From Cytobacillus firmus (GTDB taxonomy: Bacteria; Bacillota; Bacilli; Bacillales; Cytobacillaceae), in contig NZ_CP098323.1 of the NCBI RefSeq assembly GCF_023657595.1, positions 644,001 through 708,000 of the forward strand: a stretch of DNA of 64,000 bases. The letters run 5' to 3'. Position 1 is the stretch's first letter, and the number at the start of each line of letters is the position of its first letter. A program made the translations under genes and the position numbers. The notes beneath the pieces are model-generated. The model was not told the DNA's origin and ran no database searches. It worked only from the letters and a program-made list of their open reading frames with translations. Positions 42,478 to 51,475 of this stretch are shown here, piece after piece.

Positions 42478-42540
42478 TGATCTGCTGCCAGTATAGGTGG
42501 CCTTTTTTTTGACTAAAGGACAGGTTAGCTATAAATAGCA
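42478..42540 (+). repeat. Family A repeat
   Basis: ATCTGCTGCCAGTATAGGTGGC, eight T, then ACTAAAGGACAGGTTAGCTA. Confidence 0.75.
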
Positions 42541-42615
42541 TAGATTCCTTTTTACTTGTTATAATTTAAGTTTGTATCTTTTGTTTTATTTTAGCTGTAA
42601 TCGGAGGCCATTTGT

Positions 42616-43236
42616 ATGATAAGAAGGTATAAAGCATATTTCTTGGTAATTTTATTAATCATTGCAGCTTTAGCTATCTTTGATAGTATAAACAGTTCAA
42701 ATGTTGCGGAAGATGTCCGAAAGGAAAAGGATAAGTTAGCTTCTAAAGTTACAAGGTTAGAAAAAGAAAATGAAAATAGGTCTAATCTATTCGTTGAGGT
42801 AAGAGAGGAAAAGGAGGACTTAGAAGAAAACCTTTCTCAAATGGAAGAAGAAGTTGAATCTTTAAGATCTGCCTTTGAATATCAAGAATTTACTGCGGCA
42901 ATAGATACTATTGAGTCTTACAAAGCTTCACAATCATTTCAGGAAGCAACTAAATTTATGGCCTTTAAGGCTGGACAGGGTTACTTTACAACAGACAAAG
43001 CAGGGAACTGCCCTTGTGGCTTTGGCTTTAATGGCAAAGGATTTGAATGGATACCAAATGCTGTTCTGGATCTTAAGGAATTCAGAATTGAAAAAGATAA
43101 AGTATACCTTACCTATAATACTGTCGAAGATATCAAAAACAATTATCAATTTGTTATGACTAAGGCGATAGGAAGGTATGATAGTGTGAAAAAGTGGAGA
43201 ATAGAAGACATTAAACTTGTAACAAAGGAAAAATAA
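42616..43236 (+). CDS. Membrane-anchored coiled-coil protein
   Basis: A 206-residue protein. Residues 7-25 form a transmembrane helix (YFLVILLIIAALAIF), residues about 30-85 a strong heptad coiled coil (DKLASKVTRLEKENENRS..., LEENLSQMEEEVESL), and the C-terminal 110 residues a globular domain with a CPCG motif (GNCPCGFGFNGKGF). It is probably extracellular. CGGAGGCC precedes the ATG. No family recognised. Confidence 0.68.
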   Translation: MIRRYKAYFLVILLIIAALAIFDSINSSNVAEDVRKEKDKLASKVTRLEKENENRSNLFVEVREEKEDLEENLSQMEEEVESLRSAFEYQEFTAAIDTIESYKASQSFQEATKFMAFKAGQGYFTTDKAGNCPCGFGFNGKGFEWIPNAVLDLKEFRIEKDKVYLTYNTVEDIKNNYQFVMTKAIGRYDSVKKWRIEDIKLVTKEK

Positions 43237-43247
43237 AAAATACAAAC

Positions 43248-43352
43248 TATATTGTGAAGAACTGTACTTAAACTATAGGGTGCGTTAGTTTAAGAACGGA
43301 CTAAATAAAGGACCACACATTTTAGATATGTCTAATATGTGCGGTCCTTTTA
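43248..43352 (+). repeat. Family A left part fused to a family B-like hairpin
   Basis: TTGTGAAGAACTGTACTTAA, CTATAGGGTGCGTTAGTTTA, then GGACCACACAT, TTTAGATATGTCTA, ATATGTGCGGTCC and a T run. This is the same A-left plus B-hairpin joint seen at 34193-34347. Confidence 0.75.
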
Positions 43353-43795
43353 TTATCAACTGTTTTACCTATCTAACCTAAATCAAACATTGGTTATACC
43401 CGTTTATGCGAGATAATGACAATGATAGTATGGTAGGAGAGTAAGCATCTAAAACTTTGAGGAAGCCTTATTTCCAATTAGATTATTTGTTTAGGAGGCC
43501 ATAGTTTAATAGCGCTTTCACGTTCAATGTCAATAATGTATAAGATAGTGAGTTGAAGATCCACCAGGGTGCGGTAAAGGGGCGCGATGCATATATGCTA
43601 GGTCGTTGAACTATGATTGCTTTGCTTCAATATGAAGCAAAGTATTTTTCTTTTTCAGCTAACGGAACAGGAATTTCTTTCAATCAATCGAAATACCTCA
43701 TTATTGTGAAATTAGAACCGACATTTTTAGGCAATAGATGTCGGGCAGCAATGCCTGCTTTCTTCTAAAATAATTAATGGAAAGGGATGGAATAG
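43353..43795. other. 440-base gap without a supported gene
   Basis: It contains one terminator hairpin (43620-43650, CTTTGCTTCA/GAAGCAAAG), a degraded family A right part (about 43657-43680, AGCTAACGGAACAGGA) and no coding frame with a ribosome site. The GC-richer stretch 43560-43600 before the hairpin could be the end of a small RNA, but nothing proves it. Confidence 0.5.
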
Positions 43796-44642
43796 TTGGA
43801 TTGGCTGGAAAAAATGAATAACGTATTGGATTATATTGAACAAAACCTTGATAGTGAAATTGACTATAAAAGGATGGCAGCAATTGCATATACTTCGGAG
43901 TTTCATTTCTCAAGGATGTTTTCATCTATTTCTGGTATATCATTATCAGAATACATTAGACGAAGACGTCTAACAGCTGCAGCTTTTGATATTCAAAAAA
44001 GTGATATGCGGATAATAGATATAGCAGCAAAATACGGTTATGATTCTGTTGATTCATTTACCCGGGCTTTTAAAAAGACACATGGAATGACGCCTTCTGT
44101 TGCCCGTAAAAATGGAATACAATTAAAAAGCCTTTCCAAGAATCTCTTTTCAAATTTCTATTAAAGGAGATGTGGAAATGGAGTACAGATTAGAGAAAAT
44201 CGACTTTGAACTAAGAATTGTTGGAAAGGGAAGTCCGGTAAAAACTAGTAGAGCATTCAAAACCATACCTTCAATATGGAATACTGCGAAAAAGGATGGA
44301 TTTATGCAAAGGCTAATAGATATGTCATGGGAAAATCCAAAATGTACACTTGAAGGTCTATTGGGGATTTGCGGTAATGAAGCTGCTATTACAGATGAAG
44401 AGTTTGAGTATTTTATGGGGGTGAGATATGAGGAGGAACTCCCGAAGGATCTAAGAACAATTTGTATACCTCCAAGTACATGGGCTGTCTTCCCCAATAT
44501 ACCTAATGCATGGAAAAGGTTGTATTCAGAATGGGTTCCGACTTCTGGCTATGAGTTAGCAAATTTGCCTTGTATTGAATGTTATTACGGACCAAAGCAT
44601 CAACCAAGGCATGAGTTATGGGTTCCAGTGAGATCAAGATAA
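43796..44642 (+). pseudogene. AraC-GyrI regulator split by a one-base frameshift
   Basis: The first frame (TTG 43796) gives an AraC helix-turn-helix domain (WLEKMNNVLDYIEQNLD, SGISLSEYIRRRRLTAAAFDI, GYDSVDSFTRAFKKTHGMTPS). It then goes off into LSKNLFSNFY and stops at 44164. If one A is removed from the A5 run at 44125-44129, the frame reads AFPRISFQISIKGDVEMEYR and joins the GyrI-like domain that otherwise starts at the ATG 44178. The AFPRISFQISIKG linker is standard in this family, so this is one gene of about 280 codons with an indel, or a sequencing error. Confidence 0.82.
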
Positions 44643-44720
44643 AAGAACGTTCTATAATTGAATTCCTTATTAAGGTAAAGGGGGGAGTGGAATAAGCCAT
44701 ATTGAAAATCAAGTGAGGGT

Positions 44721-44816
44721 GTTATTACTTATATAGACCAAGATGAAGAAGCCTACTTCTATTCTGATGAAGAAGAGGGCTGCTGCGTTTGTTGTACCAA
44801 CGAGGGTAGTTGTTAA
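44721..44816 (+). other. Short Cys- and acid-rich frame without a normal start
   Basis: It reads TYIDQDEEAYFYSDEEE then GCCVCCTNEGSC to TAA. There is no ATG, GTG or TTG in frame after the previous stop, although GAGGGTG lies just before an ATT. It may be a small metal-binding peptide with a rare start, or a relic. Confidence 0.25.
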
Positions 44817-44960
44817 ATAAGAAAAGGTTTTTTATAAAAGGAGAATTCACCCAAAATCGGAAATCCAAATTTATGGAGTGCAGCCTTAAAGAAAAAAGGA
44901 GGAGGTAATCTTATTAAAAGGGAGAATGTTAATAAGCATATTATTGAGAGGAGTTTGAAG

Positions 44961-45485
44961 ATGTATCATAGTTTAAGCGATTTTTATACATCTTGGGAAT
45001 TTGAGGCAGGAGCTACAAGCAGGATTCTTAAAAATCTCACGGATGAATCATTAAATCAAGAAGTCACTCCAAATCAATGGTCTTTAGGACGTATTGCGTG
45101 GCATACGGTCACTTCTATTAAAGTGATTAGTTCACAGGCAGGATTAAGGTTTGACGCTCCTGATGAAGACTGGTCTGTCCCATCATCTGCTAATTTCATT
45201 GCTGAAAGCTATATTAAATCTTCACATGAATTTGTTGAGGCTTTGAAAACTCAATGGACTGATCAGACCCTATTGGAACAAATTAATTTCTTTGGCATAA
45301 ACATGACAAAGGGAAGTCTTTTATTATTTTTAAGCCAACATCAAACTCATCACCGGGGACAAATGACTATTCTAATGAGACAAGCAGGAATTAGTGTTCC
45401 AGGGATTTACGGTCCTTCAAAAGAAGAATGGGCACAATTTGGAATGGCTGAACCAAAACAGACTTTATTTGACAAAAATTTTTAG
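44961..45485 (+). CDS. DinB-family protein
   Basis: A 174-residue four-helix bundle. The three metal-binding His positions of DinB/YfiT proteins are visible as RIAWHTVTS near residue 45 and QHQTHHRGQMTILMRQAG near residue 130. The ATG at 44961 is used because the AGAGGAG site is too close to the TTG at 44955. Family members are thiol-dependent metalloenzymes or stress proteins. Confidence 0.88.
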   Translation: MYHSLSDFYTSWEFEAGATSRILKNLTDESLNQEVTPNQWSLGRIAWHTVTSIKVISSQAGLRFDAPDEDWSVPSSANFIAESYIKSSHEFVEALKTQWTDQTLLEQINFFGINMTKGSLLLFLSQHQTHHRGQMTILMRQAGISVPGIYGPSKEEWAQFGMAEPKQTLFDKNF

Positions 45486-45539
45486 AGACTGTATTGCATC
45501 TAGATATTTAATCAATTCACTATTATACAAAGCGTAGCC

Positions 45540-45625
45540 CCCTAATAAATGACTTATGAACCAGCTGCCATCTAAGGCGGCTTTTCTTAATGGGCTAACG
45601 GGGCAGGTTACTTGAATAAAGAGCT
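45540..45625 (+). repeat. Family A repeat
   Basis: CAGCTGCCATCTAAGGCGGC, T-rich, GGCTAACGGGGCAGGTTACT and TGAATAAAG. Confidence 0.88.
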
Positions 45626-45693
45626 AGTAGTATGGAATTATTAGAAGTATAATATTAGAATACATATATTATTTAGATGTGGGGGATGAAATA

Positions 45694-46173
45694 TTGCAAA
45701 TTCGTGAAATTGAAAAAAAGGACAATCAAACAATGGAGCAAATTATAAAACGCTCATTGGAATCATTTAACTTAAATATTCCAGGAACAGCATATTTTGA
45801 CCCCCAACTGAGCAGTCTAGCACAATTTTACAAGCAACAATCGAATGGAAAATATTGGGTTGCGGTGAATGAACAAGATGAAGTAGTAGGCGGTGTGGGT
45901 ATTGCAGCATTTGGACAGAAGACAGGGATTTGCGAGTTGCAAAAGCTATACATTGCACCTGAAGCTCAAGGTATGGGTCTGTCGAAGGTGCTTATGAAAG
46001 TAGCACTCGACTTCGCCAAGGAACACTATACACACTGTTACTTAGAAACACTGAAGAAACTCAAAGCAGCTAATCTCCTTTACATCAAATTAGGTTTCCA
46101 ACAACTTGAAAGACCACTAGATGGTTCAGAGCATAATGCTATGGACGCTTGGTATATAAAAGAATTATCGTAA
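45694..46173 (+). CDS. GNAT-family N-acetyltransferase
   Basis: A 159-residue GNAT domain with the loop LYIAPEAQGMGLSKVLMK and a C-terminal LKAANLLYIKLGFQQLE. The TTG at 45694 is preferred because GGGGGATGA lies 5-13 bases before it; a GTG at 45679 overlaps that site. The N-terminus QIREIEKKDNQTMEQII is close to Bacillus YitI-like acetyltransferases. Substrate unknown. Confidence 0.88.
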   Translation: MQIREIEKKDNQTMEQIIKRSLESFNLNIPGTAYFDPQLSSLAQFYKQQSNGKYWVAVNEQDEVVGGVGIAAFGQKTGICELQKLYIAPEAQGMGLSKVLMKVALDFAKEHYTHCYLETLKKLKAANLLYIKLGFQQLERPLDGSEHNAMDAWYIKELS

Positions 46174-46251
46174 AGGAAGGTAATAAGATAAGAAATAAGA
46201 CAATTAGATTTTACTGATGCTGATAGATAAAATCTAGTAGAGATTGTGATG

Positions 46252-46326
46252 ATATATACTTAAACGAAACAGCGCATTATCTTTTTATGCAACTATAGGG
46301 GCAGGTGTTTATTCAATAAGAATCTA
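46252..46326 (+). repeat. Family A repeat, diverged
   Basis: ATATACTTAAACGAAACAGC (left), no clear hairpin, then ACTATAGGGGCAGGTGTTTA and TTCAATAAG (right). Confidence 0.6.
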
Positions 46327-46383
46327 TGCTGTTATATCACATTTGACATATAATGTGAAACAATACAGAGCAATACAATAAAC

Positions 46384-46914
46384 TTAGGAACATTGAGTAA
46401 TAGTCACGGATGTTGGAGGAACATTGGCTGCTGCTCCGAGAAAGAGGTTGAAACTATAATCCCATAGTGCAATATCTACGCTATCTTGTCCACCTGTTAA
46501 GCTGTGGCTAAGGTTCATTTGACCAATTACTAGCTGGGGATTTCCAACAGTTGGTTTATAAATTCCAGCAAAATTTATACCTAGGGTTATTCTATTGTCA
46601 CTTTGGCTACATCCACTCGGTTCTATAGAAACTGGAGATACTCTAAAACTCTGGTCTCCTTCGGATAAGTCTAAATCGGTAAAGCTTATAAAAAAATTAC
46701 TGGTATCATTATTACAATTAGGGCAGATGCTGCCGATTACTGTTAAGATTCCTGATTTATTTCCCACTGGGAAAATACTTACTTGAGTTTTTGTTTTGAT
46801 TTTAAATGAGGCAGAACATGTGCAAGGGACATTTGGATTTATAGGACCAAAAGGTTCACATGGATTACAATGAGGACAGTCAACCTCATTACATGAGCAA
46901 CTATTATTTCTCAA
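46384..46914 (-). CDS. Hypothetical Cys-rich-N-terminus protein (possible spore-surface protein)
   Basis: A 176-residue protein reading leftward from a TTG at 46914 (GAAAGGATT upstream). The first 35 residues are packed with Cys (NNSCSCNEVDCPHCNPCEPFG, then VPCTCSASF); the rest is beta-rich with a further CPNC pair at about residue 70 and a final QCS. No signal peptide. The composition recalls coat/exosporium proteins of Bacillus, but no family is certain. Confidence 0.6.
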   Translation of the reverse strand: MRNNSCSCNEVDCPHCNPCEPFGPINPNVPCTCSASFKIKTKTQVSIFPVGNKSGILTVIGSICPNCNNDTSNFFISFTDLDLSEGDQSFRVSPVSIEPSGCSQSDNRITLGINFAGIYKPTVGNPQLVIGQMNLSHSLTGGQDSVDIALWDYSFNLFLGAAANVPPTSVTITQCS

Positions 46915-47014
46915 TATTAATCAATCCTTTCTCGTTTTTTAATATTATATTAAATAGAACAAATCATTGATTGGACAAACATTACATTTGCAATGAATAG
47001 TACGATCAAAATAT

Positions 47015-47120
47015 GTACTAACGGAAAAGTTGGTTATTCAACTTAGGGGTGCTTATTTTCAAGATCAGCTGCCGGATTGGGCAGCTTTTTTTATTCAACA
47101 AAAGGGGAAGTTTAGTTCAT
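47015..47120 (+). repeat. Family A repeat with an extra right part in front
   Basis: ACTAACGGAAAAGTTGGTTA and TTCAA come first (a right-part relic), then TTAGGGGTGCTTATTTTCAAG, CAGCTGCCGGATTGGGCAGC with T run, and AACAAAAGGGGAAGTTTAGT and TCATTAAG. Confidence 0.85.
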
Positions 47121-47187
47121 TAAGACAAAGAGGGAATTCAAATGGTTTATCGAATATTGGTAAAAAAAATTAGAGGGGGAGACATGA

Positions 47188-47738
47188 TTGAAGCACGCAT
47201 TAGTTGTTGGTGGTACTGGTATGTTATCAAGAGTTTCGCTTTGGTTAATAGATAACGGCTATCATGTTTCTATTATTGCTAGAAGCGCTGAACGAATGAA
47301 GCAACTACTACAAAAGACCAGTTCGAATAGTGATGTAACTCCATTATTAGTTGATTATAGAAATAATGACGAATTAATAGAGAAAATAAACCTAACAATT
47401 AAGCAAAATGGAGATATTGATATTGTTGTGGCATGGATTCATTCAATTGCAGAAAATGCTCTTCAAATTATTGCCAATGAGGTTTCAAAAGGTAAAAATG
47501 ATTGGGAACTATTTCATATATTAGGGAGTAGTTCAAACTTAGAAGAAATCAAGAAAAAGACTGCAGCACCTGCCAGTTTTGTATATTATCAAGTTCAACT
47601 AGGTTTTAAATCTGAAGGTACCCAGTCAAGATGGTTAAAAATAAGGAAATTTCTGAAGGTGTAATTGAAGCTATTCAGAAGAAAAAGAAAGTGCTGATTA
47701 TTGGTCAAATTGAACCTTGGGAAAATCGCCCTAATTAA
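47188..47738 (+). pseudogene. Short-chain dehydrogenase-like protein with a frameshift near the end
   Basis: It starts at TTG 47188 (AGAGGGGGAG upstream): KHALVVGGTGMLSRVSLWL is an NAD(P) Rossmann start, followed by IIARSAERM, LLVDYRN and VAWIHS. The frame stops at 47662, but one additional A at the A5 run near 47639 restores NKEISEGVIEAIQKKKKVL, IIGQIEPWENRPN to TAA 47736, a natural ending for this family. An indel or sequencing error in a homopolymer is therefore likely. About 183 residues if intact. Confidence 0.78.
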
Positions 47739-47804
47739 CAATTAATAACGTTATGAAGGGAAGTAGTTAAAAGAGGGTGCAAAAGTTAAGAAAATGGGCT
47801 GTTT

Positions 47805-47908
47805 GTGAAGAAATGACTTATAACGGGTGCTATATTCAAGATCAGCTGCCGATTCAGGTTTCTTTCTCTTTTTAAACAAACGTGGCAGTTTAGTAAAATA
47901 ACTAAAAT
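47805..47908 (+). repeat. Family A repeat
   Basis: TTGTGAAGAAATGACTTATA, ACGGGTGCTATATTCAAGAT, CAGCTGCCGATTCAGGTTTC (hairpin spoiled), AACAAACGTGGCAGTTTAGT and AAAATAAC. Confidence 0.8.
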
Positions 47909-47963
47909 TGTAAAACAGTATAGAAATAATAAACGTTATACTAAAAGAAAGGTGGGATTTGGA

Positions 47964-48352
47964 ATGGAAAGAATTATTTTATTTGATGGAAAGTGTATTT
48001 ATTGTGATCAAAGCGTTCAATTTATCATCAAAAGAGACCCAAAAGGACACTTAAATTCGCTTCGTTACAAATTTATTTAGGAAAAGTATTATTGAATAAG
48101 CATAATGCTCCAGAGGACATAGATAGTTTTGTTCTTATAGAAGATAACAATTGCTGCTTTAAATCATCGGCAGCACTTCGAGTTTGCAAAAACTTGAAAG
48201 GAGCATGGAAGATACCTTATGTCCTGGTAGTTATCCCAAAACCCATCAGAGACTTCTTTTATGGGCTTATAGCTAAAAATAGATATAAATGGTTTGGCAA
48301 AAAAGAGAGCTGTATGTTACCTTCCCCTGAAGAAAGAAAACGGTTCTTATAA
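47964..48352 (+). pseudogene. DCC-family thiol-disulfide oxidoreductase (DUF393) with a frameshift
   Basis: The ATG 47964 frame reads MERIILFDGKCIYCDQSVQF with the DCC-family CxxC, then IIKRDPKG. It then leaves the family sequence at HLNSLRYKFI and stops. A second frame gives KFASLQIYLGKVLLNKHNA and continues IDSFVLIEDNNCC... to FGKKESCMLPSPEERKRFL. The two parts form one complete protein of about 129 residues if one base is inserted near 48050-48055. It is probably inactive or carries a sequence error. Confidence 0.78.
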
Positions 48353-48431
48353 TACTTGAAGAAATTGCTTGAGTATTACTATGGGGAGGCTAAGTAAGAA
48401 GCCGACTTATAAAACAGACTGGAGTTTTTTT

Positions 48432-49316
48432 ATGAAAAAAGTAGTTTTAGCAGGTGGAACAGGCTTTATTGGTGAATATTTTAAGAGCAAATTTAAGGAA
48501 TTAGGATATGAGGTACATATCATATCAAGGCAAAAGCAACATATTTCTTGGAAAGATAAATTGAGTGTTAAAGATGCGTTAGAAGATGCTGAACTTCTAA
48601 TCAATCTTGCGGGGAAATCTGTGAATTGTCGATACAATGAAGCAAATAAGAATGAAATTATGAATTCAAGGATAAGGACTACTAAAATACTTGGAGAAGC
48701 TATCCAGGCGTGTACTAATCCACCTGCCACTTGGATGAATTCCAGTACGGCAACTATTTATCGGCACGCAGAAGATCGTCCAATGACTGAAGAAACAGGA
48801 GAAATTGGTTCAGGATTCTCGGTTAATGTTGCAACAAACTGGGAGAAAACCTTCTTTTCCTTTGACTTACCTAAAACAAGGCAGATCGCCTTACGCATAG
48901 CTATTGTATTAGGTAAGGACGGTGGAGTTATGACACCTTATCGAAATTTAGTGAAGTTTGGACTTGGAGGAATTCAGGGTACGGGAAACCAAAAGTTTAG
49001 TTGGATACATATCGACGATCTGTTTCAAATCGTTCTCTTTTTGAAAGATAATGAAGAGCTAAGTGGTGTTTTTAACTGCTCTTCACCACACCCTGTAAGT
49101 AATCATGAATTAATGAGAGAACTAAGAAAAACGATGAAGGTTCCATTCGGTTTACCTTCGCCCAAATGGATGTTGGAGATTGGCTCACTATTCATTAAAA
49201 CAGAAACAGAATTAGTGTTAAAAAGTCGGTGGGTTCTTCCAGAACGGTTAGAACGTGAAGGTTACACGTTTACTTTTAAAACGCTTGATAAGACCTTGCA
49301 AGACATTCTAAAGTAA
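48432..49316 (+). CDS. TIGR01777-family epimerase-like SDR protein (YfhF-like)
   Basis: A 294-residue atypical short-chain dehydrogenase. KKVVLAGGTGFIGEYF is the NAD(P) motif, LINLAGKSVNCRYNEANKNEI and MNSSTATIYRHAEDRPMTEE are conserved family blocks, and the C-terminal DUF1731 ends SRWVLPERLEREGYTF. The ATG at 48432 has CTGGAG upstream. Function unknown; related proteins affect cell division or sugar metabolism. The broken DCC gene upstream may be cotranscribed. Confidence 0.88.
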   Translation: MKKVVLAGGTGFIGEYFKSKFKELGYEVHIISRQKQHISWKDKLSVKDALEDAELLINLAGKSVNCRYNEANKNEIMNSRIRTTKILGEAIQACTNPPATWMNSSTATIYRHAEDRPMTEETGEIGSGFSVNVATNWEKTFFSFDLPKTRQIALRIAIVLGKDGGVMTPYRNLVKFGLGGIQGTGNQKFSWIHIDDLFQIVLFLKDNEELSGVFNCSSPHPVSNHELMRELRKTMKVPFGLPSPKWMLEIGSLFIKTETELVLKSRWVLPERLEREGYTFTFKTLDKTLQDILK

Positions 49317-49331
49317 TGAAATGTTCTATAG

Positions 49332-49442
49332 ATAAAGATTGTGAAGGGTTACACCTAAAGTAAAGGGTGCATTAATTAAAGATACGGCTGCCAAATTTGG
49401 CGGTCTTTTCTTATTAAACAAAAGGGGCAGGTTAGTTAAAAA
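49332..49442 (+). repeat. Family A repeat, full length
   Basis: ATTGTGAAGGGTTACACCTA, AGTAAAGGGTGCATTAATTA, GGCTGCCAAATTTGGCGGTC, T-rich, AACAAAAGGGGCAGGTTAGT and TAAAAAAG. Confidence 0.88.
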
Positions 49443-49511
49443 AGGAGAACCTTTTTATCTGAAAAGAAGTTTTTCTTTTCTGGATAGGTGAAAACTGTGT
49501 AGGAGGACTTT

Positions 49512-49574
49512 ATGAAGGAATTGTGTAAGTTGTTAGAAAATAAATTTCATATAGAGGTTGAATTATATGCCTAA
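49512..49574 (+). CDS. Leader ORF (20 residues) overlapping the WYL regulator start
   Basis: MKELCKLLENKFHIEVELYA follows a perfect AGGAGG site, and its TAA (49572) lies past the ATG of the next gene (49567), an 8-nt overlap. This suggests translational coupling of the regulator to a short peptide, or the relic of a longer gene. Confidence 0.45.
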   Translation: MKELCKLLENKFHIEVELYA

Positions 49575-50529
49575 AATTGACAATATGTTAGCAATTCTAT
49601 GGATGCTTCGTTCAGGTGAAAAAATTACTGCAAAACAAATTTCAGAAAAGTTAGAGATGAATATAAGAACTGTGTATCGTTATATTGATACCATTTCAAC
49701 AAGTGGCGTACCTATAATTTCAGAACCAGGACATAACGGTGGATACACTTTATTGAACAACTTTATTGAGGCTCCTCTTTTTTTTGATTTTGAGGAGCAA
49801 ACTTCACTATTTCACGCTGCTGTTTTTGCAGAAGAAGCCGGATATTATGGAGGTGAAGCACTAAATAGGGCCATTTCAAAACTAAGTAAATACTCAAATC
49901 AAGAGCAGGAAACAAAGATAAATCAACATTTAACTAGTCTTGAAGTAATAAGTCGATTAAGTTCACTCTCTATGGAACCTTTTTTGAAGGAGTTGGAGCA
50001 GGCCGTTGCTGACGGGTACTCAGTAAAAATTCTTTACCATAAAAGTGGTGAAAAGCAATTAAATTATAGATTGGTCGATCCGTACAGAATTATCTATTGG
50101 AATAATAAGTGGTATGTGATTGGATTTTGTCATCTTAGGAATGATATCCGTAGTTTTAGAGTAGATCGAATTGAAAGTCTAATGCTAACCGAAAATAAGT
50201 GTAACCGGCCAGAAAATTTTTCAGCACGTGACTTTTTTATAAAAAACCTTCTTCCAACTATAGAAGATAAGGAAGGGATTATTCCTTTGGTTATTAATGG
50301 AGTTAAAAGTGTATTGGCTGATATTTGCCAACATTGGTTTTTAGGACATTATTTACAAGAACGGACTTCAAATCAAGCAGTTTTTCTTCTTGAAGAAGAT
50401 ATAATACATACATATGTACCTTATTTACTTTTACCGTACAATAAATCTATTAAAGTTATTGAGCCTATAAGTCTTAAGAAAAGACTTATTGAAGTTCTGT
50501 CGGAATTAATAAAATTTCATCAAGAATGA
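49567..50529 (+). CDS. YafY-type transcriptional regulator (HTH plus WYL domain)
   Basis: A 320-residue protein. Residues 1-65 are a DeoR-like winged helix (MLAILWMLRSGEKITAKQIS, MNIRTVYRYIDTISTSGVP, GHNGGYTL). Residues about 150-235 form a WYL domain, with the motif as KWYVIGFCHLRNDIRSFRVDRI. Such proteins sense small ligands or single-stranded DNA. The ATG at 49567 has AGAGGTTGA upstream. The DJ-1/PfpI gene downstream may be its target. Confidence 0.9.
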   Translation: MPKIDNMLAILWMLRSGEKITAKQISEKLEMNIRTVYRYIDTISTSGVPIISEPGHNGGYTLLNNFIEAPLFFDFEEQTSLFHAAVFAEEAGYYGGEALNRAISKLSKYSNQEQETKINQHLTSLEVISRLSSLSMEPFLKELEQAVADGYSVKILYHKSGEKQLNYRLVDPYRIIYWNNKWYVIGFCHLRNDIRSFRVDRIESLMLTENKCNRPENFSARDFFIKNLLPTIEDKEGIIPLVINGVKSVLADICQHWFLGHYLQERTSNQAVFLLEEDIIHTYVPYLLLPYNKSIKVIEPISLKKRLIEVLSELIKFHQE

Positions 50530-50530
50530 T

Positions 50531-50568
50531 AACTTCCCTGACGTTAACTGTCAGGGAAGTTATTTTAT
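50531..50568. terminator. Terminator after the WYL regulator
   Basis: AACTTCCCTGAC pairs with GTCAGGGAAGTT; a T-rich tract follows. Confidence 0.8.
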
Positions 50569-50604
50569 AATTGCTATATAAATTGTGATTGGGAGTGTTG
50601 TTGG

Positions 50605-51237
50605 ATGCAAACAAAAAAAGTTTTTCTATATGTATTTAATTCAATGTCGGACTGGGAATATGGATATTTAATTGCTGAACTAAACTCAGGAAGATACTTC
50701 AAAAAAGATTTAGCACCTTTAAAAGTAATTACTGTAGGAGCTAATAAAGAAATGATTATTACTATGGGAGGACTGAGCATAAAACCAGATATTTCCCTTG
50801 ATGAATGTACTCTTGAAAGTAAAGATCTTTTAATTTTACCGGGAGGGACTACTTGGAGTGAAGAAATTAACCAACCTATCTTGGAAAGAATAGGCCAAGC
50901 TTTAAAGTTTGGCACTGTTGTTGCTGCAATTTGTGGTGCAACTGAGGCCCTGGCGAATATGGGATACTTAGATACTAGAAAGCATACAAGTAATAATTTA
51001 GAATACACAAAAATGGTATGTCCTAACTATAAAGGAGAAAGGTTCTATGAGGTGGGATCTGCGGTAACTGATGCGAATTTAGTTACTGCATCAGGAATAG
51101 CTCCTCTGGAATTTGCGAAGGAAGTACTGAAAAAATTAGATGTACTTGCACCAGATACATTACATGCCTGGTATAACCTAAATAAGACTCATAAATCTGA
51201 ATACTACTTCCAGTTAATGAATTCAATAAATAGCTGA
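50605..51237 (+). CDS. DJ-1/PfpI-family protein (type 1 glutamine amidotransferase-like)
   Basis: A 210-residue DJ-1/PfpI domain. The nucleophile elbow is VAAICGATEAL (Cys at about residue 111). LLILPGGTTWSEE is the preceding loop, and VTASGIAPLEFAKEVL the late conserved helix. Bacillus relatives (YdeA/YoaZ) are stress proteins of unclear activity. GGGAGTG precedes the ATG. Confidence 0.88.
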   Translation: MQTKKVFLYVFNSMSDWEYGYLIAELNSGRYFKKDLAPLKVITVGANKEMIITMGGLSIKPDISLDECTLESKDLLILPGGTTWSEEINQPILERIGQALKFGTVVAAICGATEALANMGYLDTRKHTSNNLEYTKMVCPNYKGERFYEVGSAVTDANLVTASGIAPLEFAKEVLKKLDVLAPDTLHAWYNLNKTHKSEYYFQLMNSINS

Positions 51238-51296
51238 GCTAAAAAATCTACTTAGCAGTTTTATATTAGTTCAAATAAAAATAATGAAGTAACTGA

Positions 51297-51342
51297 AAAG
51301 CTCACTTTCTCTATTTTGTTTTGCAGAGAAGTTGGGCTTTTT
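51297..51342 (+). terminator. Imperfect terminator after the PfpI gene
   Basis: AAAAGCTCACTTTCTCT and AGAGAAGTTGGGCTTTTT pair with two mismatches. Confidence 0.6.
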
Positions 51343-51475
51343 AATTTGGAGTTTCCATATCGTTGTTAATCCGCATTTTCCTGACGCTACCCGTTATTGA
51401 AGTTACGTTCAATATTCCTGAAAGAAGTTTGTGAACGGGTGCGTTAGTTAAACAAAGGGGAATTGAAAAAGAAGT
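51343..51475 (+). repeat. Family C arm and family A left part
   Basis: ATCGTTGTTAATCCGCATTT, TCCTGA copies the right arm region of the inverted repeat at 36916-36986. TTTGTGAACGGGTGCGTTAG, TTAAACAAAGGGG is a short family A piece just before the VOC gene leader. Confidence 0.5.

Noticed and set aside
43440-43650. Small RNA gene
   Set aside because: A terminator hairpin and a GC-richer stretch exist, but there is no clear promoter and no recognised RNA family.
44125-44180. Programmed frameshifting in the AraC-GyrI gene
   Set aside because: The A5 run is short, no stimulatory hairpin or internal Shine-Dalgarno at the right distance was seen, and neighbouring genes show similar indels, so mutation or sequence error is simpler.
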